NCBI GenBank assembly: GCA_003576695.1
Contig: QOZQ01000002.1
Coordinates: forward strand, 124,001 to 188,000
Origin: Taklimakanibacter lacteus
GTDB lineage: Bacteria; Pseudomonadota; Alphaproteobacteria; Rhizobiales; Aestuariivirgaceae
Length of the DNA stretch: 64,000 bases
Direction of reading: 5' to 3'
Shown: positions 25,374-32,421 of the stretch, one piece after another
How positions within the stretch are numbered: the first letter of the stretch is position 1
How the letters are laid out: each line of letters starts with the position of its first letter
Notes under the pieces: model-generated
Told to the model about the DNA's origin: nothing
The model's database searches: none
Seen by the model: the letters and a program-made list of their open reading frames with translations, nothing else
Position numbers and translations under genes: made by a program

Positions 25374-26029
25374 TCGGCAACCTTGAAACGGTGGTGGATC
25401 CAGTCGACGAGCTTGGCCTGCGGATAGCCCATCAGCCAGTAGAGCGCCGCCATGGCGGTGAGCACTTCCAGGATGCGATAGGTCTCGGCGCGGATTTGCA
25501 GCGATACGTAGGAGAGCTCGGCGACCGCGATGATCGAGACGAGCGATGTGTCCTTGAACAGCGACACCCAGGTCGAGGCCAGCGCCGGCAGCACCCGCAT
25601 CAGCGCCTGCGGCGCCACGATGCGCAGGAAGACATTGGCCGGCGTCATGCCGAGCGCATAGGCGGCATTCCATTGTCCCTGCCGGATCGACACGATACCG
25701 GACCGGAAGGTCTCCGAGTTGAAGGCCGAGATGTTGCAGACGAGGCCCGTGACCGCGGTGGCGATTTGCGACAGTTGCACGTCGAAATAGGCTGGCAGCA
25801 CATAATAGACCCAGTAGATCTGCAGGATGAGCGGCGTGGCGCGGAAGAATTCGACGAAGCCGGTGGCGGCCATGGCGAGCGCGCGGATCCTGGAAAGCCG
25901 CAGCAGCGCCAGCACCAGCCCGCCCGGAATGGCGAGCAGCATGGTGACGCAGGCAAGCCAGATCGTCATCCAGGCGCCTTCGAGGAGGCGCGGCAGGCTC
26001 GACCAGACGATGGACCAGTCGAAGCTCAT
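25370..26029 (-). CDS. Polar amino-acid-type ABC permease
   Basis: A 219-residue permease of the HisM/GlnP family with about five spans and the family motif FFRATPLILQIYWVYY near residue 64, plus SGIVSIRQGQWNAAYALGM near 105. Start and stop both overlap neighbouring genes by 4 bp. It pairs with the adjacent homologous permease. Confidence 0.93.
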   Translation of the reverse strand: MSFDWSIVWSSLPRLLEGAWMTIWLACVTMLLAIPGGLVLALLRLSRIRALAMAATGFVEFFRATPLILQIYWVYYVLPAYFDVQLSQIATAVTGLVCNISAFNSETFRSGIVSIRQGQWNAAYALGMTPANVFLRIVAPQALMRVLPALASTWVSLFKDTSLVSIIAVAELSYVSLQIRAETYRILEVLTAMAALYWLMGYPQAKLVDWIHHRFKVAE

Positions 26030-26691
26030 GACGAGCCCAGATGCGCCAGGCGGCGATAGAGGCGGTCGACGCCGCGCGCCATCGGATAGCACAGGATGAA
26101 ATAGCATAGCATCGCGGCGGTATAGAGCTCGAAGGGGCGGAAGGTCTTGCCGGCGACGATCTGCGTCTGGCGCAGCAATTCCGGCACCGCGATGACGGAG
26201 GCGATGGCGCTGTCCTTGATGGCGATGACGCAGAGCGAGCCGAGCGCCGGCAGCATGCGGATGACCGCTTGCGGCAGGATGATGGTGCGGATCGCCTGGA
26301 ACGGGCTCATGCCGAGGGCGAGGGCCGCCTGCATCTGGTTGCGGCGCACCGAAGTGAGTCCGGCGCGGATCGTTTCCGAGACATAGGCGCCGAGATGCAG
26401 GCCGAGTCCGACAATGCCCGCCGTCACCGCATTGATCGAATGGCCGATGACCAGCGGGAAGGCGAAGAAGGTCCACACCAGGATCACGAGCAGCGGAATG
26501 GCGCGCATGCTGTCGACATAGAAGCCGAGCACGATATTGGCGAAGCGCCCGCCATAGGTCCTGAGCGCGCCGACGATCACGCCGATGGCGAAGCCGAGCA
26601 GCGTCGAAAGCGCGCTGACCAGGATCGTCATCATCAGCGCCTTGAGCAGGAACGGCCAGCTCTGCAGGATGGGTTGGATATTGATGTCCAT
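26026..26691 (-). CDS. Polar amino-acid-type ABC permease
   Basis: A 221-residue permease homologous to its neighbour: MRAIPLLVILVWTFFAFPL near residue 58, GLTSVRRNQMQAALALGMSP near 115, and about five spans. It starts at 26691 and is separated from the binding-protein gene by 207 bp of repeat sequence. That may allow the binding protein to be made in excess of the membrane components. Confidence 0.93.
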   Translation of the reverse strand: MDINIQPILQSWPFLLKALMMTILVSALSTLLGFAIGVIVGALRTYGGRFANIVLGFYVDSMRAIPLLVILVWTFFAFPLVIGHSINAVTAGIVGLGLHLGAYVSETIRAGLTSVRRNQMQAALALGMSPFQAIRTIILPQAVIRMLPALGSLCVIAIKDSAIASVIAVPELLRQTQIVAGKTFRPFELYTAAMLCYFILCYPMARGVDRLYRRLAHLGSS

Positions 26692-26700
26692 GATGGATTA

Positions 26701-26898
26701 CCCTCGCCCTGCAAGCGTAGCGCAGCGGGGAGAGGGAAGGGGCCCGCCGCGCAGCGGCGGGAAGGGTGAGGGGCACTCGTGCAACATCGCACTTCCTCTC
26801 ATGTCTGGCTTTTCCATACCAAGGCGCAAGACGCCCCTCACCCTCCCATTGCTGCGCAATGGGTCCCTCCCTCTCCCCTCTTCGAGGGGCGAGGGCAG
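26701..26898. repeat. Inverted pair of CCCTCGCCC/GAGGGG-type intergenic repeats
   Basis: Unit 1 (26701-26776) and unit 2 (about 26831-26898) are inverted relative to each other, share CCCCTCACCCT and GAGAGGG/CCCTCTCCC cores, and each contains an internal hairpin (CCGCCGCGCAGCGGCGG; CCCATTGCTGCGCAATGGG). The pair lies within the importer operon between binding protein and permease. Similar pairs are at 45076-45216 and 62046-62208. They probably form mRNA-stabilising or attenuating hairpins. Confidence 0.8.
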
Positions 26899-27744
26899 CT
26901 ACCCCCCGCTCTTGAGCAGCTTGATCTCCTCGGCGGTGACCTGGTCCTTCATCTCGTCATAGACGGCCTGCAGCCAGGCATGGAAGACCGGATCCTTCTT
27001 GTCGACCGCGAGGCCGACATCGGTCGCCATTTCCTTGCTCTGCAGGCAGTCATCGCCGGCAGGGAAGGAGACGAGGCCGGGTACCTGCTTGTTCAAAGCG
27101 GGCCAGGCGACATTGTCGATGGTGGCGATGTCGGCGCGCTTCGCCAGGATTTCCTCGACCGGCGCATTGGCGCCCGAGCCCGCCACGCCTTTGAGCGTGA
27201 TCTTGGGGAAGCGGGTCGGCGCCCAGGTCTCGGGCGGCGTGCCGGTGAAATAGACCATGGTCAGGTCATCGCGGTTGAGATCGTCGACCGTCTTCAGGTC
27301 CTTGAGCTTGGCATTGTCGGCAAGCCCGAACATGCACAGGCTCGAGCGCGAATAGACGACGAAGTTCACCACTTCCTGGCGCTTCGGCGTCACCGCCAAA
27401 GGCGCGATCGAGATGTCGGCCTCGCCGGTGGCGAGGATCGGCACCTTGGTCTCATGGCTGACCGGCACCACTTCGAGCTTGACGCCCAGCCGCTTGGCAT
27501 ATTCCTCGGCGAGCAGCCAGGCGGGGCCGGAGAATTGCGGACCGGAGCCTGATGTGTTTTCCGGCAGCCACGGGAATTCGCCGATGGCGGCGACCTTGAG
27601 CACGCCGCGCTGCTTGATCGCGTCGATCTTGGCGCTCTGTCCGGCGGCCGGTATGTCGGCGCCGCCGCTGAAGGCGAGGCCGGTTGATCCCACAAGCAGC
27701 GTCATGGCGAGCGCCATCCGCCGCGTCATTCGAGCCAAACTCAT
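26899..27744 (-). CDS. Family 3 extracellular solute-binding protein
   Basis: A 281-residue periplasmic binding protein of the polar amino-acid group. The N-terminal signal peptide is MSLARMTRRMALAMTLLVGSTGLAFSGG. The mature part has GVLKVAAIGEFPW and the family core ADISIAPLAVTPKRQEVVNF near 130. The ATG at 27744 is six bases after GGGAG, better spaced than an ATG two codons upstream that abuts it. Cys residues near the C-terminus (DDCLQSKEM) and in SSLCMFG may form a disulfide. Its promoter region holds a 16-bp palindrome next to a divergent GntR gene. Confidence 0.91.
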   Translation of the reverse strand: MSLARMTRRMALAMTLLVGSTGLAFSGGADIPAAGQSAKIDAIKQRGVLKVAAIGEFPWLPENTSGSGPQFSGPAWLLAEEYAKRLGVKLEVVPVSHETKVPILATGEADISIAPLAVTPKRQEVVNFVVYSRSSLCMFGLADNAKLKDLKTVDDLNRDDLTMVYFTGTPPETWAPTRFPKITLKGVAGSGANAPVEEILAKRADIATIDNVAWPALNKQVPGLVSFPAGDDCLQSKEMATDVGLAVDKKDPVFHAWLQAVYDEMKDQVTAEEIKLLKSGG

Positions 27745-27845
27745 TTTCATCTCCCTGCAAAGCCCGGCTTCATAGGTGAGCCAGGTCCATCGGCCCCGAG
27801 GACCACATTCATCAAACACAACGGTCGAGGTTGGGCTTGACGGTA

Positions 27846-27861
27846 TAATTGTATACAATTA
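27846..27861. promoter_or_regulatory. Perfect 16-bp palindrome, candidate GntR operator
   Basis: TAATTGTATACAATTA is a perfect palindrome 102 bp upstream of the binding-protein start and 74 bp upstream of the divergent GntR start. It sits in the only gap between the importer operon and its probable regulator. The TTGTATAC core recurs imperfectly at 12845-12852 near another FCD regulator. Confidence 0.65.
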
Positions 27862-27934
27862 GTTTGAATGCGCAATAGGCAATTGAGAATCGCCGCGTTA
27901 AGACGGAAGACATGCGGGAGAAGCTGGACAACCC

Positions 27935-28591
27935 ATGATGGCTGACGGACCGACCCTTCCCTTTGCGCGCTCGCCGAGCTTGGCCGAGCAGGCGGCCGAG
28001 GCCATTGTCGGCGGCATTGCCGCCGGCATCTTCAAGCCGGGCGAAAGGCTGGTCGAAGCCCATCTCGCCGCCACCTTGCAGATGAGCCGCGTTCCCTTGC
28101 GCGAGGCGCTGAAGATCCTGGAGGCCCAGGGCATCGTGGCGAGCACGCCCCATCGCGGCACCTTCATCCCGGCTTTCGACGACAGGCGCATCGACCAGAT
28201 CTGCGAGGCGCGCATCGCGCTGGAGAAGATCGCGCTCCGCGATGCGGTCGCGAACCGCAAGGAGCTGCCGGCGCTGCTCGGCCGGCTCGATGCCATCATC
28301 GCGACTATGGAGCAGGCGGCGGCGCGTCTCGCCTGGATGGATGTCAGCAAGGCCGATCTCGCTTTCCACCGCGCCATTTGCGAGGCCTCCGGAAACGCCA
28401 TCGTTCAGACCCTGTGGGAGTCGCTGGCGCGCCATGTGCTCATCGTCTTCGGCCAGGAGATCCGCGACGAGAAGGATGCGCTGGTGATGGGCCCGCATCA
28501 CCGCCGCTTGCGCGACCTGATCGCCGCGGGCGACATTGCTGCGCTCACGGCCGAGATACCCGGGCACATATTGCGCCTGCGCGGGCGCTGA
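27935..28591 (+). CDS. GntR-family regulator, FadR/FCD subgroup
   Basis: A 218-residue regulator. The winged helix spans about 10-75 (EQAAEAIVGGIAAGIFKPGERLVEAHLA; MSRVPLREALKILEAQGIV) and the FCD domain follows, with metal ligands around DLAFHRAICEASGN and GPHHRRLRDLI. It is divergent from the amino-acid-type importer operon with the palindrome between, so it is the likely repressor of that operon. A second ATG one codon later is an equally good start. The converging rtcR gene ends 53 bp downstream. Confidence 0.92.
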   Translation: MMADGPTLPFARSPSLAEQAAEAIVGGIAAGIFKPGERLVEAHLAATLQMSRVPLREALKILEAQGIVASTPHRGTFIPAFDDRRIDQICEARIALEKIALRDAVANRKELPALLGRLDAIIATMEQAAARLAWMDVSKADLAFHRAICEASGNAIVQTLWESLARHVLIVFGQEIRDEKDALVMGPHHRRLRDLIAAGDIAALTAEIPGHILRLRGR

Positions 28592-28644
28592 TCCTCTTCG
28601 CCACATTACGAATTGTATGGCGGCGGACATTGTTGGGCGCGCAG

Positions 28645-30243
28645 CTATCTCGCCATCACGGTGGCCCAGTCGAGATCGAAGCGGGCCAGATATTTGCGCA
28701 GGCGGTCGGCGTCGTTGCCGCTCGTCTTCTCCCGGCGCGACGCTGCGAACAGCCGGCGCCCGGCGGCACTGAGCGAGGCGCTGTCGCGGCATATGGCGAT
28801 GACGGTTGCCAGCTGGCTCTGGTCGAAGAGGTCGATCCGCGCTAGGCGCTCATCGGAGAAGACCCCGTTCAGAATATCCGTCGCCGCATCGCGCCGCCCG
28901 CCGGACCACAGGGCCTTGAGCCGCTCGATCTCCTCGCCGACCGTCGCCTCGTCGATGCGGCCCTTGGGCGCCAGTGTCGCCATGCGGGTGATCGAGGCGG
29001 ACAGGTCGCGGAAATTGGCGCTCCATTTCGCATCGGGCGATGTCGCGAAATGAGTGAAGCGCAGACGCGCCTCCTTGTTGAAGGTGATCTTGGCGCCGTC
29101 GTCGCGCGCCTGCCGGTCGAGCTCGAAATCGATATTGGGCTCGATATCTTCCGGCCGGTCGCGCAAAGCGGGCAGTGCGAAGGTCCACAGATTCAGGCGC
29201 GCCAGCAGGTCCTCGCGGAAATGCCCTGAGCGCACCGCCTCATTGAGGTCGCGATTGGTTCCGGCGACGAGCTGGAAGTCGCTCGCCGTTTCCTTGTCGG
29301 CGCCGACGGCCAGGAAACGCTTCTCCTCGATGGCGCGCAGGATCATCGCCTGCTCGTCGGGGCCGAGCTCGCCGATCTCATCGAGAAACAGGAGCCCGCC
29401 ATCGGCGGATTTGAGCAGGCCCGACCGTGCCGCCTGGGCGCCGGTGAAGGCGCCTTTGACATGGCCGAAGAGCGAGGACATCGCCGTGTCGCCCCGCAAG
29501 GTGGCGCAGTTCACATCGACAAACGGTCCCTCGATCTGGTGGCGTGTCTTCTTGAGCTCATAGATGCGCCGCGCCAGTTGCGATTTGCCCGCACCCGTCG
29601 GCCCCATCAGCAGGAAAGGCGCCTTCGAATTGATGGCCACCTGCTCGATGCGGTCGATCATGCGGTTGAAGGCCGGGTTGCGCGTGGCGATGCCCGATTT
29701 GAGGAAGGAGGCGGCATCGCGCTGCTCGGCCCTGAAGCGCGTGGCGATGCGGTCATAGCGCGACAGGTCGAGATCGATGATGCGCATCGGGCTGGTCAGG
29801 TCGCCGCGCGCCTTCTTGGGCGGCGAGAGCTGCAGCAGCTTGGCCGGCACATGGCGCGTCTCGGCGAGCAGGAACCAGCAGATCTGCGCCACATGCGTGC
29901 CGGTGGTGATGTTGACGAAATAGTTCTCGCTCTCGGTGTCGAAGCTGCGCCCGCGCGCAAAGTCATGCAGCGCGCCATAGACTTCCTCGAAATCCCAAGG
30001 GTCCTTCAGATTGATGATGACGGAGGCGACCTTCGTCTCGGGCGAGACCTGGTTGATGTCCTGGATCAGCCGCCGCGCCAGGCTGGCCGAGCGGTCGTCA
30101 TGGATGAGCTCCAGGCGGTCGACGATGAAGTCGTCCTGCTGGCACACGGCAATGGTCGGCCGCCAGCGCTCCCAGCGTGTATCCCATTTCCCGACATCCA
30201 GAGTCGTGCCGAGAAAGCCGATGACGACATTCGCTTTGGTCAT
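28645..30243 (-). CDS. rtcR: RtcR, sigma-54-dependent activator of RNA repair
   Basis: A 532-residue bacterial enhancer-binding protein. Residues 1-185 are the RtcR N-terminal CARF-like ligand domain; residues 190-430 are the sigma-54 AAA+ domain with Walker A GPTGAGKS (214-221), the sigma-54 contact loop GAFTGA (264-269) and Walker B LLFLDE (284-289). The last 80 residues hold a HTH-like segment. In other bacteria the N-domain senses RNA ends bearing 2',3'-cyclic phosphates and then activates rtcBA. Here it is divergent from rsr-RNA-kptA-rtcB-rtcA across 192 bp containing a sigma-54 promoter, so the same control is very likely. Confidence 0.95.
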   Translation of the reverse strand: MTKANVVIGFLGTTLDVGKWDTRWERWRPTIAVCQQDDFIVDRLELIHDDRSASLARRLIQDINQVSPETKVASVIINLKDPWDFEEVYGALHDFARGRSFDTESENYFVNITTGTHVAQICWFLLAETRHVPAKLLQLSPPKKARGDLTSPMRIIDLDLSRYDRIATRFRAEQRDAASFLKSGIATRNPAFNRMIDRIEQVAINSKAPFLLMGPTGAGKSQLARRIYELKKTRHQIEGPFVDVNCATLRGDTAMSSLFGHVKGAFTGAQAARSGLLKSADGGLLFLDEIGELGPDEQAMILRAIEEKRFLAVGADKETASDFQLVAGTNRDLNEAVRSGHFREDLLARLNLWTFALPALRDRPEDIEPNIDFELDRQARDDGAKITFNKEARLRFTHFATSPDAKWSANFRDLSASITRMATLAPKGRIDEATVGEEIERLKALWSGGRRDAATDILNGVFSDERLARIDLFDQSQLATVIAICRDSASLSAAGRRLFAASRREKTSGNDADRLRKYLARFDLDWATVMAR

Positions 30244-30273
30244 CAGAGATTTATATTATAAGATAAGATTATA

Positions 30274-30288
30274 TCCAATAGAATTGGA
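30274..30288. promoter_or_regulatory. Inverted repeat, candidate RtcR enhancer site
   Basis: TCCAAT and ATTGGA form a perfect inverted repeat around AGA, 98 bp upstream of the sigma-54 promoter, in a notably AT-rich stretch. Enhancer-binding proteins act from about 80-150 bp upstream, so the position fits an RtcR site. Only one clear repeat is visible, so the call is tentative. Confidence 0.4.
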
Positions 30289-30385
30289 GCGTATGTTCAG
30301 CTGGACTGCGCTACAAGCCGCATCTAGAATAAATAACCTATGTAAATCAGTATATTGGGTAAAAATCAGATATCGCGCCGTCATC

Positions 30386-30401
30386 TGGCACGCGCGCTGC
30401 A
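30386..30401 (+). promoter_or_regulatory. Sigma-54 (-24/-12) promoter of rsr operon
   Basis: TGGCACGCGCGCTGCA matches the sigma-54 consensus TGGCAC-N5-TTGCA with one change. The invariant GG (30387-30388) and GC (30399-30400) are separated by exactly 10 nt. It lies 35 bp upstream of the rsr ATG and faces away from rtcR, whose product activates sigma-54 polymerase. Transcription should start near 30412. Confidence 0.88.
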
Positions 30402-30435
30402 AAGGAAGTCTTCGTCAACAGAAGGACGAAGAGCA

Positions 30436-31995
30436 ATGGCAAACAAATCCGTGTTTGCATCGACGATCGGAAGGCTGCTTCCGCGTGCGAATGCCTGGAA
30501 CCATGAGAAGGCTCCGGCCTATGGTCTTGTGCCGCGTGCTGCGCTGGCGCAACTGGCCGCGACCGGGACTTTCAACCGGACCTTCTATGCTGAGCCGCGG
30601 GAGCAGCTCGATCTGGTGCTGAAGCTGGCGCTGCAGGTGGATTCCGCCTTCATCGCCAGGACGGCGATCTATGCGCGCGAAAAGGGCCATATGAAGGATA
30701 TGCCGGCGGCCTTGCTGGCGATCCTTGCCACGCTCGATACCGGTGATTTCGCCAAGGCGTTTCCGCGTGTGATCGTGAATGGCCGCATGCTGCGCAACTT
30801 CGTGCAGGTCATCCGCTCGGGCGCCATCGGTCGCAAGTCCTTCGGCTCCCGGCCCAAGCGTATGATTCTCGCCTGGCTGGCTCAGGCCTCGGATGAGGAT
30901 ATCCTGCGCGCGAGCATCGGCAACGATCCCTCGCTCGCCGATATCATCCGCATGGTTCACCCGAAGCCCGCCTCGAAGGCGCGCGAAGCGCTCTATGGCT
31001 ATGTGATCGGTCGTCCCTATGACGCCGCCGCATTGCCGCAGATCGTGAAGGATCTTGAAGCCTTCAAGCGCGATCCCTCGCTGCCGGTGCCCAACGTGCC
31101 GTTCCAGTTTTTGACCGCGCTTCCGCTGACGCAGAAGCAGTGGGCGGAAGTGGCCCGGACGGCGTCCTGGCAGACTTTGCGCCAGGGGCTCAACACCTTC
31201 GCGCGCCACGGCGTGTTCGGTATTGCCGGCATGTCGGAGCACGTGGCTGAGCGCCTCGCCGATGCCAAAGCGATCGCCCGCGCCAAGGTCTTCCCCTATC
31301 AGCTGCTGGCGGCCTATGCCGCCTCGGCCGGGGAAGTGCCGAAGCCGGTCCGCAACGCCTTGCAGGATGCGATGGAAATCGCCATCGGCAATGTGCCGGA
31401 GCTCGATAAGCGGATCGTGATCTGCCCGGACGTTTCGGGCTCGATGACGTCGCCCGCGACGGGATACCGCAAGGGGGCTTCGAGCGTTGTGCGCTGCATC
31501 GACGTCGCGGCTTTGGTGGCTGCTTCGTTCCTGCGCCGCAACGCCCGGGTCGAGCTGCTGCCCTTCGAGCAGGATGTGATCGATATCGATCTCAATCCGC
31601 GCGATACGGTGCTGACCAATGCCAGGAAGCTGGCCAAGATCGGCGGCGGCGGAACCAACTGCTCGGCGCCGCTGGTGCGGTTGGCGCGCGAGAAGGCGAA
31701 GGTCGATCTCGTCATCTTCGTTTCTGATAACGAATCCTGGGTGGATGCATCCGGGGGTGGCGCTACCGGAACGGCGACGATGAAGGCATGGGAGAAGGTG
31801 AAGCGGGTGAACCCGCAAGCCAAGCTCGTCTGCATCGACATCCAGCCCAACACGACGACGCAGGCGGTCGAGCGTGAGGACATCCTGAATATCGGAGGTT
31901 TCTCCGATACGGTGTTCGAGATGATCGCCGCCTTCGCCGAGAACCGGCTGGGTGCTGATCACTGGATCGGTGAGATCGAGAAGATCGCGCTATAA
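30436..31995 (+). CDS. rsr: Rsr, bacterial Ro60 (TROVE domain) RNA-binding ring protein
   Basis: A 519-residue Ro60 orthologue. The TROVE HEAT-repeat ring covers about 15-325 and a VWA domain follows, with MIDAS DVSGSM at 332-337, then GGGGTNCS and VSDNESW. Ro60 binds Y RNAs on its outer surface and misfolded RNAs through the ring; in Deinococcus a Y RNA tethers it to PNPase. The ATG at 30436, with AAGGA about 9 nt before, is preferred over an upstream in-frame ATG at 30355, which lies before the sigma-54 promoter. It is first in the RNA-repair operon, directly followed by three Y-RNA-like elements. Confidence 0.93.
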   Translation: MANKSVFASTIGRLLPRANAWNHEKAPAYGLVPRAALAQLAATGTFNRTFYAEPREQLDLVLKLALQVDSAFIARTAIYAREKGHMKDMPAALLAILATLDTGDFAKAFPRVIVNGRMLRNFVQVIRSGAIGRKSFGSRPKRMILAWLAQASDEDILRASIGNDPSLADIIRMVHPKPASKAREALYGYVIGRPYDAAALPQIVKDLEAFKRDPSLPVPNVPFQFLTALPLTQKQWAEVARTASWQTLRQGLNTFARHGVFGIAGMSEHVAERLADAKAIARAKVFPYQLLAAYAASAGEVPKPVRNALQDAMEIAIGNVPELDKRIVICPDVSGSMTSPATGYRKGASSVVRCIDVAALVAASFLRRNARVELLPFEQDVIDIDLNPRDTVLTNARKLAKIGGGGTNCSAPLVRLAREKAKVDLVIFVSDNESWVDASGGGATGTATMKAWEKVKRVNPQAKLVCIDIQPNTTTQAVEREDILNIGGFSDTVFEMIAAFAENRLGADHWIGEIEKIAL

Positions 31996-32002
31996 CGACA
32001 AG

Positions 32003-32029
32003 GGACCACGGGGCGGCGCCTCGTGGTCC
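32003..32029 (+). other. Stable hairpin between rsr and the RNA array
   Basis: GGACCACG (32003-32010) pairs with CGTGGTCC (32022-32029) around an 11-nt GC-rich loop, 8 nt after the rsr stop. No T run follows, so it is not a standard terminator. It may protect the 3' end of rsr mRNA or separate it from the RNA elements during processing. Confidence 0.55.
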
Positions 32030-32038
32030 AGCGAAATG

Positions 32039-32107
32039 GGTGAATGCGGACAGGAATACAGTGGCACCGGGGGGTCGAATCCCCAGTTCTTGTCCTCTCT
32101 TGTCACC
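32039..32107 (+). ncRNA. Y-RNA-like element 1 (short)
   Basis: Lower stem GGTGA (32039-32043) / TCACC (32103-32107); internal loop with ATGC on the 5' strand and CTTG at 32099-32102 on the 3' strand; a 10-bp upper stem 32048-32057 / 32086-32095 (two G-U pairs); and a top hairpin 32070-32084 whose loop GTCGAAT resembles a tRNA T-loop with the first T replaced. The internal-loop strands GAATGC and CTTG recur in the next two elements. The position after rsr and the shared loop support a Ro60-binding Y RNA; CTTG also recalls the 3' strand of the vertebrate Y RNA Ro site. No full tRNA-like domain. Confidence 0.7.
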
Positions 32108-32113
32108 GCCGCG

Positions 32114-32240
32114 GGGCGAATGCCTGCGGGACTACAGGGTAGAGCGCCTGCCGGCAATGGCAGGAGGTCGGAGGTTCGTTTCCTCCCGCCGGTGAAAGCC
32201 GGTAGTAGCTCAGGAAACGTCTCGCATAAACTTGCCGCCT
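32114..32240 (+). ncRNA. Y-RNA-like element 2 with permuted tRNA-like domain
   Basis: Lower stem 32114-32118 / 32236-32240; internal loop GAATGC (32118-32123) opposite CTTG (32231-32234); 8-bp upper stem TGCGGGAC (32125-32132) / GTCTCGCA (32219-32226). Above it lie tRNA-like parts in permuted order: GAGC (32142-32145) pairing with GCTC (32208-32211) as a D-stem, an anticodon-like arm CCTGCC/GGCAGG (32147-32164), AGGTC, a T-arm GGAGG-TTCGTTT-CCTCC (32170-32186), then a looped acceptor-like hairpin GCCGG/CCGGT (32188-32203). The arm from AGAGCGCCTGC to AGGAGGTC resembles tRNA-Ala. No CCA is encoded. The chain opens in the D-loop, unlike element 3. Confidence 0.75.
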
Positions 32241-32263
32241 GGCGGATATGATTGAAAGGAACA

Positions 32264-32401
32264 GGCCCTTACGAATGCCGATGGAACTACAGGCTGTAAA
32301 CCCCGGGTCGCGGGTTCGAATCCCGTCAAGTCCACCATCTATGGGCTTGTAGCTCAGCGGTAGAGCAGGAAATGTTTCATCACCTTCTTGTCGTAAGGAC
32401 C
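32264..32401 (+). ncRNA. Y-RNA-like element 3 with permuted tRNA-like domain (YrlA type)
   Basis: Lower stem 32264-32274 / 32391-32401 (CCTTACGA with TCGTAAGG perfect, then one C-A mismatch and two more pairs); internal loop GAATGC (32273-32278) / CTTG (32387-32390); 8-bp upper stem GATGGAAC (32280-32287) / GTTTCATC (32374-32381). The tRNA-like part runs T-arm GCGGG-TTCGAAT-CCCGT (32310-32326), acceptor strand CAAGTCC plus ACCA (32327-32337), five linker bases, acceptor strand GGGCTTG (32343-32349), then TA and a complete D-arm GCTC-AGCGGTA-GAGC (32352-32366). Acceptor pairing is 7/7 with G3-U70. The anticodon stem is replaced by the terminal stems, the layout described for tRNA-mimicking Y RNAs. 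Confidence 0.82.
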
Positions 32402-32421
32402 TTCATTGGTAAGTAAAGAAA

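Noticed and set aside
32290-32337. An ordinary tRNA-Tyr gene (CTGTAAA before the T-arm)
   Set aside because: No anticodon stem can form around CTGTAAA (two pairs at most), there is no matching 5' half upstream, and the matching acceptor strand lies downstream.
32305-32380. Permuted two-piece tmRNA (ssrA)
   Set aside because: The 3' half before the 5' half, G3-U70 and encoded CCA fit, but the 5' half has a normal tRNA D-arm, which tmRNA lacks, and no room or sequence for a tag-encoding frame before kptA.
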